Assembly: GCA_000310025.1 (NCBI GenBank)
Contig: FN647790.1
Span: 490,933-518,109 of the forward strand
Source of the DNA: Ectocarpus siliculosus
Lineage: Eukaryota; Sar; Phaeophyceae; Ectocarpales; Ectocarpaceae
Length of the DNA stretch: 27,177 bases
Reading direction: 5' to 3'
In this document: piece after piece, positions 10,678-19,775 of the stretch
How the letters are laid out: the number at the start of each line of letters is the position of its first letter
Numbering within the stretch: position 1 is the first letter of the stretch
Program-made: the position numbers and the translations under genes
The notes under the pieces: model-generated
Databases searched by the model: none
Seen by the model: the letters and a program-made list of their open reading frames with translations, nothing else
Told to the model about the DNA's origin: nothing

Positions 10678-12377
10678 ATGGGGGTAGAGGGCGGAAGCCT
10701 ACGAGAAGTACTGGATGGCGCAACCCCAGATGAGCTGCGAGGCGTGCTGCTGGCGCTCGAGGGTCGAGTGGTTCACGTCGGTAAATCACGTGCAAGTACC
10801 TTTCTTGCCGCACACATATCTTATCCTTCTGATTGCCCTTTGGTGTTGACATGTGTGCTGTTGCTGTTGGCCCCCATGCGAATCCTCGTGCCTGTGCGTG
10901 GCGGGAGCATGCTACCCCTGTCCCGTGTTCCGCGTTACACGTCCCGTATGTAGTGTACCTGTGCGTGGAAGCGCTGACCGCTTGCAGCGTTTATCCTTGT
11001 TCGGGAATGCGGCGCAATACATGAACACCTGTCTCACCACGTCTTCTGTGGTGATGTGCTGCCTCGCGTTACTGTACCGGTTATACATACGGAGTTCACA
11101 GCAGTATCTCGAACGAGTAGTCTTTCTGCGTGTTTTCACGCATGTTTTCTGAAAAAAAGAGAGACCAAGGCGGTTCCACTGTTCAAGTTGCCACTAACCT
11201 ACTACTGCTGTTGTGGTATTGGTTTTGCACCGTGCGATCGTTTACCGAAACGACAAACCCGCGCACGCCCGCGGAACCAACACAGGTGCTGTAACCGGCC
11301 TACTGGAACGGTTGCGACCACCGGCAACGGCACCAGTTGCCAGAAGCAGCAGCAGCAGCAGTAGCAGCGACTCCGCCGTTGTGCAACAACCAGCAGCCAC
11401 GTTGAAAACATCGTCCTCGGACTGCGCGGTCTCCTCTCCGGCCCCGGCTACAAAGCGTGCGCGCTGCGGGGACGCTCCCGACGGTGCTGGTCGTGATGGT
11501 CCCGCCGCCGCTGCAGCCGCCAACAGCGTTAGAAGCGCCGCACCACCACCTCCTGCTGCGAAGGACGCCTCGGGTACCGGGGGGGGCACCGCTAGCGCCC
11601 CTCCTAATGCCGAGATGACGCCTCCAGGAAATCCCGGCAGTAAGAGCAGCGGCCGAAGCGCAGGAGCCGACGCTACGACTGCAGGTGGGAGTAACGAGGC
11701 GTCGTCAACTCAGGGGTTGGGGACGGGCCACACACGGGCGGCGGCTTCGCAAGCACCGGTGCCGCCGCAGGGCCCGCGGGGGCTGTCCTGGAGAGAGAAG
11801 CAGCGGCAAAAGGCAGCAGAGAAGGAGGCCGGCGGCGGCGGCGGCGGCGGCGGCAACAAGAAGGGCAGGAAGAGCAAGAAGGGGGCAGGGCAGCAGCGGG
11901 ACTTCGACCACTCGCGCTGGCGCAAGCGCACCGTCGCGGTGCAGCTCATGTACGAGGGGGGAGGTTACGCCGGCTTCTGCTCGCAGGTAAATGCGGCGGG
12001 GTCGCCTTCGCGAGAAATTAAGGGTATCTATGAGGAAATAGAACTGGGAGGGGGAACGCAAACCCTATCCCCGATATCATCCTTCATCCAACATGTTTAC
12101 TTGAAAGAAGAAACCTACGAAGGCTACTTTGATACGGCTGTAGATGGGGCATTTTCTCTTTGGGATGCGGCAGTACGGATATGTAGACGGTACTGAGCGG
12201 AGACCGGGACGGTTTTTACGATGAAGACAGAAACAATCTTCACGAATTCTGTTGAGCACGAGAAAATGGCGACCAAGCTGAGTGGAACCGGAGCGCAATA
12301 AGTCAAGCCTGGCACCATGGTATTTATCCGTTTGTTGACTTATTTATTTTATTCATTTGGGCCTGCGATCACTGCTG

Positions 12378-12412
<35 letters not shown>

Positions 12413-15400
12413 ACTCCTACACGACGTTGTTCCACCCCTGCGATCACTGCTGCTGCTGCTGCTGCTACTCCTACACGACGTTGTTCCACCCCTCCCCCAT
12501 TGATGCCGTTCACCTCACCCCGTGTCCTTGCCTAAATCTCGGCTGCCATGCTGCCATTCCGAAAAAAAATTAAAAACGTCCGCGCCTGGAACAAAACAAA
12601 AAACAACACCCACAGAGCGAAGGCAACGAGGAGACAATCGAGAAACACCTCTTCCGAGCCCTGACGACAACCAAGCTCGTAGAAACCATCACCACGGGGG
12701 ACAACTACTCCCGCTGTGGCCGCACGGACAGGGGGGTCAGCGCGCTTGGAAACGTGAGCGGGCTGTCTCCGGAGAAAGTGATGTGGGGTTTAGTTTTTTT
12801 GTCTTGGTGTTGTCCCTCTTGTATTGTTTGCGTTGGTGTTGTAGTTGGGTCCGGTGTAGGCGCTGGTGTTGTCAGGGAAGATGTAGGTGTAAAGGTCGTG
12901 CTACCTTGGTGGGGAGTTATTGCTGTTCGTGTTTATTGCTTGCTTGATTTTGCTGTTTCATCCGCTACGGCTGTCACGTTCCGTTGGTCCCACAGCCTTG
13001 ACCTCCTCTCCTCATCTTCCGTTGACTGTCTTGTCTGCCGATGTCGTCCGTTTGCCTTCTTGGTTTTTGCTGGCTGCGTGCCCCCCAACGGCTTGCGATC
13101 GGTCGGAAACAACCTTAACATCAACAACAACAACAACAACCACAACTACCCCTACTCCAACAACAACAACGGCATGATAGGTCATCACTGTCTCAATGCG
13201 GTCCAAGTTCCCCAAGCACGTGCCCGACGCCGACCTCCCTACGTCACCGCTCGGGTCCCTCTGGGTAGCCCCGACCGCTCCACCACCAAACGGGGCGGAA
13301 TCAGTTGGAGAACACGACGGTGCCCCTAAGAAAGAAAACCAAACGATGCCCGAAGGCAGCGCTGCTGCTGAGCAAGAACAGCCAGCCGCCGGGGTCGCAG
13401 AAGAGGGTAGCGGCCTAGCCAAGGGAAAAAATTCGGAGGGTTGCCCTTCTGATTCGCGTCATCAAGCTAGCGGTGCTCCCGAACCTTGGACGGAGGCTGG
13501 AGGAGGAGAGGTCGGACGCGGAGAAGTGGCGAGTGGAAACCCTCCTGGTGGCGGAGGCGGCGGCGGTAGCAGCGTCGTTGCGAGTGCAGCCGACGCCGGA
13601 GCAGGCGAGAACGGCGGCGGCGGCGGCGGGGGGCTACGCGGAAGCGAGGGCGAGCGGGGGGGGAAGCTCGGCGGTGGCAACGGCAATGGCAACGACAAGA
13701 CGAAGAAGAAGCACAAGAAGAAGAGCCGCATGAGCGGGGGGAGCGGGGGCGGGGGTCCTCCGGCTGGAGGAGAGGTTACCGAGATCGACTACTGCGGGAT
13801 TCTCAATCGGGTGTTGCCGCCGGGGGTCCGCACGCTGGCGTGGGCACCGGTCACGGAGGGCTTCAGCGCTAGGTTCAGCTGTTCCGACAGGACGTACAGG
13901 TGAGAGCCGTCGTGGGTGTGCTCTCTGTCTACGATTTGTCTATCGCTAGCTGTTTGGGCGCGGTAGCTTCGTCACGGGCCGGAAAGAAACAGAAGGTTGA
14001 CTTCAAGACCTTGCAGCTTCGTCACGAGCCGAAAGAAAAAGAAGGTTGACTTCAAGACCTTGCATCATGAACGAGTGACAGACATGCAGGAGGCAAGAGG
14101 GGCCCCGCGCGTCATGTCCATCATACCCATATCATCCACGGAACCCTAGGAGGCCCCGCAGACAGCACTAGTACCCTGGACGCGCATCCCGAACATAAGC
14201 TTCCCGATTTGGAGCTTAGATTGCTCTCGTTGCTTCACCGTCCTCGAGGGTTGAGCCCGTTTTAGCGGAAGTCGGGGCTGGACAACCAGCCGTCAGCGCT
14301 GCAAAGCGATCTTGTTTGTTTGTGGATGGGTTCTTGTTGACTTGTTGGATGGGAACGATGTTGCTCGCGCAAGGAGGCTTGTTGTCGTCTTCGGGGGTAG
14401 GGGTTAGGCCGCGAGCGCAGGGAACTGGCTTCTCCCATCTGTGGGAGTGGCATTGTGATGGCACTGGGTGGCAGGCCAGAACAGCAGGTTTTAGCGTGAA
14501 GACAACAGCAACAAAAACAAAAAGAACAACTGAGGGGCTGGCTGCCCTCGTCGTTTTCAGCAGGGTCGAGGTTTGTAAATACACCCTCTCGTACGACGTG
14601 CTTTATTAAAAAAAAAAACGTTTCTCCCTCTCCCCCTTGCGTGATAACCTGTTTTTTTCTCCATCACTTTAAACCAGCGCTCAGAGCATTTTCTGTCGAG
14701 TAGCTTCAATCCATGGTCACTGGTTGTTACCTTAGTTTGCCCTCCTTTTTTGCTGGCGTGTTTCACGAAAAGGTACTTCTTCATGGCGTGAACCTCTAAT
14801 TGTGCCTTATCTTGTCCTCCTTTTTTGCTGGCATGTTCACGGAAAGGTACTTCTTCATGGCGAGAGACATGGACGTAAAGGCTATGAACGAAGCGGCGTC
14901 TAAGATCGTCGGCAGCCACGACTTTAGAAACCTCTGCAAGATTGGTACGAAGGGTCATACCCGTATTGTTTTGGTGGACTACATGGCGGTGTTGTATGAC
15001 GAGATCGGCCCAAACCTTTGCAAGGTTGGTGCGTAGGCCTTATCCACCCCTAACCGTTCGCCAGCATGCTGTTTGGTGCAGGGTGGAGCGGCAGGGTGCC
15101 GCCGCGGCAGGGTACGGCAGTTTGGTACGTGGTATTTTGTTCGCCCATGTTTGCTGACAAGCACCTACTGTGCCATGTTCCCGCGTGCACATGTCCGTCT
15201 TTTCTCGGACACGCTCTTTTTGTTGCTGTTGGTGAGGGCGGGGGGCGCACTTGTTTTTCTCTGGGGTATGCTCTACTACTTGTTTTGGTTTGGGGGGGGA
15301 TGTTGTTTCTGGGGAACGTTCTTTGTCGGGGGAACCTCTGGAACGTTCTATTTCACCTCTGGAACGTTCTTTTTTCGTCTCTGGAACGCTCTTTTTCGTC

Positions 15401-15457
15401 TACGGAACGTTCTGTTTCATCTCAAGGAATGTTCTTTTTTGTCTGTCTCAAGGAACG

Positions 15458-15497
<40 letters not shown>

Positions 15498-18319
15498 TGC
15501 CGCCCCTCCCGCGAAGACGTGGCGAATGTGTCCAACTTCGTCCGGCACATCAAGCACGCCTCCGTCAGACCGGTACCGTCACCATCGCCGTCGCACACGT
15601 CGGACCACGAGGGCACGGCCAGAGAGGAGGAAGAGGAGGAGGAGTACTACCGGGTGTGCGTGTTCGAGGTACAAGTACAGTACAATGTAAAGCAGCGGCA
15701 GGTTCTGCCTCACCTCAGCTGCGAGCGAGCAAGCAAGGCAAAGCGAAGCGGCGTCTATGGTACTTCTGTACGGGCCTGCGTCCTCCCTCTCTTGAGTTGT
15801 CGTCGCCCCAGCGCTCAAAGGCAAAAAGTTAGAGGACACAAGAAGAGAAGATATGCACGCACTGCTTGTTGGTGTCATACATGTTCTTGTTTCTCTTTCT
15901 TTGGGATCTTTCGGTGTTGTTTATTGTTCCTTGTTTCTTTCGTGAAACTGCGGGGCGGGTGGGGGGTGTACTCCTAGTCGTGCATGCCGTCGTCGTTAGA
16001 CCATTGACCTCGCATCCCTACAAAGCCGGGACGGAGCACGCCGGGTTCTCACCGGACCAGGCTCTCACATCACCAAGCCCGAAGCGCCGTGAGGTATTCG
16101 GCGAGTCGCATGAAGGGTGCGCTGCATCCTGCTAAGGGTGTTCGGCATCTTGTGCGTACTTCCTTGCGTACGGATGGCAGCTGCGTATGACTTAATTTAT
16201 TTTCTGGTGCTTTCACTTCCAGAGACAGTTATAAGCACTGTGTAACTGCCTTCAGGGTGCTTGACCAATTCAACACAATGTGGTGCGATCATCCCCTTGC
16301 GCGGAGTGACGGTTCTCGACCCCGCACAACATGATCTACTCGACCACCATTCATGGTTACCGCAAAAAACGGAGGTGGTGTGGGGTTGGTTTTTCCGCTT
16401 TCTTATGCATATGTTTCTTGTTTTCCAACGACCGTTTTCGTGGTTGTAGACATACAATCCAGAACACCAGCCTTTGGAGCCAACCACCCGCCCCCCGTTC
16501 GACACCAAAAAAATGGACGGTATGTAGGTGCTGATGGCGGCGTGCGTTGTGTCTTGGCCAGGTCTGCGGGCAGGCGTTTTTGTGGCACATGGTGCGGTGC
16601 CTCATGGCCGTGCTGTTCATGGTGGGGAGGGGGCTGGAGTCGCCGGACGTGATGTCCTTTCTTCTCGACATGGAAAGGTGAGCAGGGCATTCTCGCTTGG
16701 TATTGCTTGGTTTCAACACGGGTCCATTGGCGTCTTCTCGAGCATAGTTTTTTTGCTGTTGTTTTTGCTGCTGCTGCTGTTGTCGTTGTTGTTGTTGTTG
16801 TTGTTGTTGCTGTCTTGGCGTTTTTTCAGTCTCTGGTCAGTTTATACCTTCTAGCATCCGTACCGATCCAAATGACGCAGATCCCTTCCGTGGTCACAGA
16901 CCAACTACCCCAAAAGGGTACAAAACACAAACCATATTTTCTATTTGTTTTTTGCTGTTTGATCGATTTTGTCCCCACCCTTTCGGTTTCCGCCCCCCCT
17001 CCCTATTCGTTTGTGCATTCTTGAGATACCGGTGGAAATCTCTCAACGACATGGCGCCGTTCAGGCCCCTGCTGCTGCACAGCTGACTGTCTTTCACACG
17101 TGTTTTTTCCGTGTTTCTGGAATCCCCAATTTTATTGCTTTCCGTTTTCTTCTTTGTTTTGTTTCATATTTTTTCCCCATCCCGTTGTTGTTGTTGTTGT
17201 GCATGCTTAAGGTGCCCGGGGAAGCCTCACTATGACATGGCTCCGGACGGGCCCCTGCTGCTCCACGGATGCCGGTTTCGATCCCTCAACTTTCAGTACA
17301 CGCCGGAGGTAATGTCAACGTTGTATCTCAACCTACCTGTGTCTTGTTGCCATCGACATTTTGTTTTATGATCATCTATTGTAACCTTTTTGGCCATTTC
17401 TTTGCCGACCGAGTACACGCCGGAGGTACAGCTAAAGTTGTATCTCAACCTACCTTAATTTTTGTTGCCATCGAGATGTTTCAAAGCAAAACCTCACCTA
17501 TTGTACCCAATTTGACATATCTACACCGACCGAGACCACTACCCGTGTACAAAGGTCGCGAGAACAATGCTCCATCCTCTCGAGGACGCGTGATCAACGG
17601 ATGTAACCGCTAAGGCATGCAAAACATAAGAGTAACCCCCCCCCCCCCGGGATGCAGAATCTGTACTGCCTCCAAGAACACCTGGAAAGCCTGTGGGAAG
17701 ACGCGGCTATCACGGCCGCTCGTCTCCTGAACAACCTCGAGTACCTCGCCGGTGTTACCGTCTCAGCAAAGGTCGGCTGTGCTGCGGTGGTTAAAATGCT
17801 GAACTTTCGTTTTTTTTGTGTGTGTGTGGAGGCAACGGGTGCATGAAAGGTGTAGCTATCTTCATGACGTGTGTGATGTGTGTGTATCGTCCCATTTTTT
17901 ATCTGGGTGTTTGCCGAACTTCCCTTCTCATGTGATATTTTTATGAAGAACGGATGTGTTGGTGGCTTTGGGGGATCCTATCCGTGTATTGCTTTCATAC
18001 TTCACATTTTTTTTGTTTGTTATTTTTTCGTCAGGACCTGGAAGCTTTCCAAACTTTTCCATTTGTCTTTTTTTCTCGCTCTTTTTTCGTCAGGACCTGG
18101 ACGTCGTTCATACTTTTCATTTTATATTTGTTCTTGTTATTTTTTCGTCAGGACCTGGAAGCTGTTCATACTTTCCATTTATTTTATTTTGTTCCTGCTC
18201 TTTTCGTCAGGACCTGGATGCGTTCGCCGCCTTCAAGCGCGCTCTCAAGGGGTCCAACGACCAGCACTACTCGGTCGTGGATCACGGGGAGCAGGGAAGA
18301 CGCCGTGAGAAAGAACTAA

Positions 18320-18356
<37 letters not shown>

Positions 18357-19775
18357 GCAGGGTGGGGCGGGGGACTCTCAAGGGACTCGTCGAGGAGAAG
18401 AGACGGCTGGACACGGCGGTGATGGTAAGACAAAAGGCCCTCAGTGGTTTTCACATTGTACTTGGCCAAGGTTTAATAGCTTGAAAGGATGCTGCAAACC
18501 AATCTGAAGAATGCAAGAGAATATGTTGTTCATTTTTGACATTCTCTTTTCGCTTCGCAAGAAATCAGAAAGTTGATTTATCCATTTTTTTGTTTATTGG
18601 GTGCTGCCTATCTCTATTACGCAGAGGACATGACGTGGAGGGAGGGGCTCCGTCGATTGCGAGACATGGGTCTCGGCGTTGGGCAGGTCTTGGGACGTAA
18701 GGGGCACATGCCGATGGAGCGAAGGCAGCAGGGTTTGCACTACAACGAGCTTGTGGAAGGGCTGGGAGGGAAGAAGAGGTAAGAGACTTCAACGACGACG
18801 ACATGTATGTACGATTCATGCAGGTTAGCATCGGAATCGCCAGGTGTAGCTTTGTTGACTGTCTGGAGTGACCTAGAGCAAAAAAAGCAACCTACGCCAG
18901 CACCATCAACTCTTCTAACTTGAGACTTAGTTTTCATTTTGCGAGAGAAAATCTTCACGAGAGCAAAAACGCAAACTGAGCGTCATTCATTTCTGACGGA
19001 CCGGACTTTGTGTCGAAGGACCCGCGCTACCCGTAAGGCCGTTGTTCTCCAAAGTCTGCAGAGGAGACAAACGTTTTGGTTGCTCCTGTACGCGGGGAGA
19101 CTGTTGGTGCTTCAAACGGTACCACGTGACCAATGGTTCATGAGTCTTGTCCCCTCGGCGCGCGGCGCTACGTTTTTTTGCGGTTTGATCTTCCAGATGC
19201 ACCACATGGTCCCGGCTTTGTTTTGTTTTTTGCTTGCTGTTGAAGCAATACAATCCCTCGCTTCCCTACCCACCTTCTTCCCTTGAAAGTGTGTGATTTT
19301 CCCGGTTTTCGTGCAGGAGGCATTTCTCTGGTGTTTGTCTGTCAACGTCGCGCGTACCGGTTGCAGAGACAAGCTCTTATTGTGGTACTTCTGGGGAAAA
19401 GAAAGCTACGATGACCTTAGGTTGTGGCTCCGGTAGACGTTGCTGTTTTTTGGATAGGTTTTTGAACAGCCGCTAAACGGCTAGCTGTTGACGTTCGTGC
19501 TTTGGCGTACGTAAAGCAGACATGCCGCGACCAGTACTGCTTGATTTATGCAACAGTTGCTGTGGTATAACAAGTAGTTCGCTCGTGGACCGGGAGAGTC
19601 TCACTACTGCAACGAAACACCTCTCTCCTCCATTCAAACTCTCCGCTCCTCTTGTCTCTGATCGCTTTGCAGGGAGCGGTTAGACCGGCATCTGGCCATG
19701 AAGGCTGCGGGTGTGGAGTCCGGGGAAACGGACGCCTTTTACAACGCCATGGCCGACCAGGGAATTCCGGAATAG
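10678..19775 (+). CDS. PUS3: tRNA pseudouridine(38/39) synthase, PUS3/Deg1 type, complete, 12 exons
   Basis: Exons are 10678-10780, 11286-11986, 12616-12753, 13181-13899, 14847-14944, 15517-15668, 16562-16677, 17212-17308, 17658-17771, 18211-18424, 18625-18778 and 19673-19775. All phases match and give 902 residues. The family isomerises U38 and U39 in tRNA anticodon stems. Exon 2 ends with the first core strand (MYEGGGYAGFCSQ). Exon 3 holds YSRCGRTDRGVSALGN, whose Asp, residue 306, is the expected catalytic nucleophile. Exon 4 has EIDYCGILNRVLPPGVR and FSARFSCSDRTYR; exon 5 SHDFRNLCKI; exon 7 FLWHMVRCLMAVLFMVG. These match PUS3 rather than PUS1. Low-complexity insertions fill residues about 50-240 and 355-510, and a Gln run starts near 784, which makes the protein about twice the size of the human enzyme. 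Introns 4, 7, 8 and 9 carry duplicated splice-site segments. The exon 9 donor (GTCGGC) is weak and uncertain. A start at 10582 is an alternative. Confidence 0.93.
12363..12493. repeat. Tandem duplication containing CTG runs, PUS3 intron 2
   Basis: Two units (12363-12437 and 12438-12493) share the frame CTGCGATCACTGCTGCT, then a CTG run, then CTACTCCTACACGACGTTGT and TCCACCCCT. They differ mainly in CTG copy number. The repeat lies about 120 bp upstream of the exon 3 acceptor and does not include it. Confidence 0.9.
13965..14063. repeat. 50-bp direct tandem duplication, PUS3 intron 4
   Basis: Two near-identical units start with AGCTTCGTCACG (13965 and 14015) and end with GGTTGACTTCAAGACCTTGC. 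They differ at a few positions. They lie just after the exon 4 donor but do not contain it, so this looks like an ordinary recent tandem duplication. Confidence 0.9.
14733..14862 (+). repeat. Duplicated 3' splice site and exon start, PUS3 exon 5
   Basis: Two copies about 74 bp apart share CCTCCTTTTTTGCTGGC, an AAAG acceptor and then GTACTTCTTCATGGCG, the first codons of exon 5. The acceptor AG ends at 14772 in the first copy and at 14846 in the second. The second copy continues into conserved PUS3 coding sequence. The first reads YFFMA and then meets TGA at once, so splicing there would truncate the protein. Confidence 0.9.
15313..15462. repeat. GGAACGTTCT tandem array, 21-22-bp period, PUS3 intron 5
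   Basis: GGAACG or a one-base variant starts at 15313, 15340, 15361, 15383, 15404, 15426 and 15452, mostly 21-22 bp apart. The core GAACGTTC is a perfect palindrome and fits the GAAnnTTC pattern. Five of the seven sites keep GAAnnTTC exactly. T-rich spacers separate the sites. The array runs directly into a (CT)n tract and lies about 55 bp upstream of the exon 6 acceptor. Confidence 0.85.
15463..15494 (+). repeat. (CT)n tract at the exon 6 acceptor of PUS3
   Basis: Sixteen CT units lie 23 bp upstream of exon 6 (acceptor GCGAAG at 15511-15516). In the transcript this is a strong pyrimidine tract and probably serves 3' splice-site recognition. It is also a microsatellite that is expected to vary in length. 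Confidence 0.85.
15945..16372. mobile_element. Single copy of repeat family B, PUS3 intron 6
   Basis: After a G-rich tract, GTACTCCTAGTCGTGCATGCC opens about 415 bp that follow the left arm of the inverted pair (3833-4245) almost base for base. It ends near the shared ATGATCTACTCGACCACCAT and GGTTACCGC. It lacks the inner 150 bp of the arm. Its existence as a lone copy shows that the arms of 3833-5540 are copies of a dispersed repeat and not just a local inversion. It contains no gene. Confidence 0.85.
16747..16811. repeat. TTG/CTG triplet run, PUS3 intron 7
   Basis: This is an imperfect (TTG/CTG)n tract starting about 70 bp after the exon 7 donor. It is intronic and not translated. It is of the same class as the triplet runs inside coding insertions of the neighbouring genes. 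Confidence 0.85.
17016..17272 (+). repeat. Diverged copy of the exon 8 acceptor and exon start, PUS3 intron 7
   Basis: The 61 bases after an AG ending at 17025 align without gaps to the first 61 bases of exon 8, which start at 17212. By hand about 44 of 61 match, including GACATGGC and GGCCCCTGCTGCT. The preceding CAT-CTT-AG acceptor context also matches. In the exon frame the copy reads NDMAPFRPLLLHS and then stops, against YDMAPDGPLLLHG in the real exon. The two are 186 bp apart. Confidence 0.8.
17295..17500 (+). repeat. Duplicated 5' splice site of PUS3 exon 8
   Basis: The end of exon 8 with its donor (AGTACACGCCGGAG|GTAATG, junction after 17308) recurs 117 bp later as AGTACACGCCGGAG|GTACAG (junction after 17425). 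The following intron sequence is also repeated, with TTGTATCTCAACCTACCT and TTGTTGCCATCGA in both. Reading through to the second donor would meet a TGA within about 20 codons. Confidence 0.88.
17552..17648 (+). mobile_element. LINE 3'-tail fragment with poly(C) end, PUS3 intron 8
   Basis: On the plus strand this runs GAACAATGCTCC, CTCTCGAGGACGCGTG, AACCGCTAAGGCATGCAAAA, CATAAGAGTA and then 13 C. It is the reverse complement of the start of the 24516 LINE copy. Only about 85 bp plus the tail remain. The tail ends nine bases before the exon 9 acceptor (GGGATGCAG). Confidence 0.88.
18020..18226 (+). repeat. Four-unit array of 3' splice sites before PUS3 exon 10
   Basis: TTTTCGTCAG|GACCTGGA occurs four times, with AG ending at 18034, 18093, 18151 and 18210. 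The spacing is 59, 58 and 59 bp. Each unit also shares a T-rich stretch with CATACTTT or a similar block. The last unit opens conserved exon 10 (DLDAFAAFKRAL). The second site is 117 nt upstream and in frame with exon 10, with no stop between, so its use would add 39 hydrophobic residues. The first and third sites would shift the frame. Confidence 0.93.
18321..18358 (+). repeat. CAG run encoding poly-Gln in PUS3 exon 10
   Basis: This run of about a dozen CAG codons starts near residue 784. It lies outside the catalytic core, between the helix around NNLEYLAG and the C-terminal basic region, so length variation is likely to be tolerated. Confidence 0.9.

Noticed and set aside
15066-15977. Plus-strand ORF of 303 codons
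   Set aside because: It covers PUS3 intron 5, exon 6 and part of intron 6. Only the exon 6 part looks like protein; the rest translates microsatellites and a T-rich repeat.
18020-18226. CRISPR-like or regulatory short-repeat array
   Set aside because: Units are directly adjacent with no unique spacers, the genome is eukaryotic, and each unit is a splice acceptor.
17956-18507. Plus-strand ORF of 183 codons with hydrophobic repeats
   Set aside because: The hydrophobic part is the translated splice-site array; only the part from 18211 to 18424 is exon 10.
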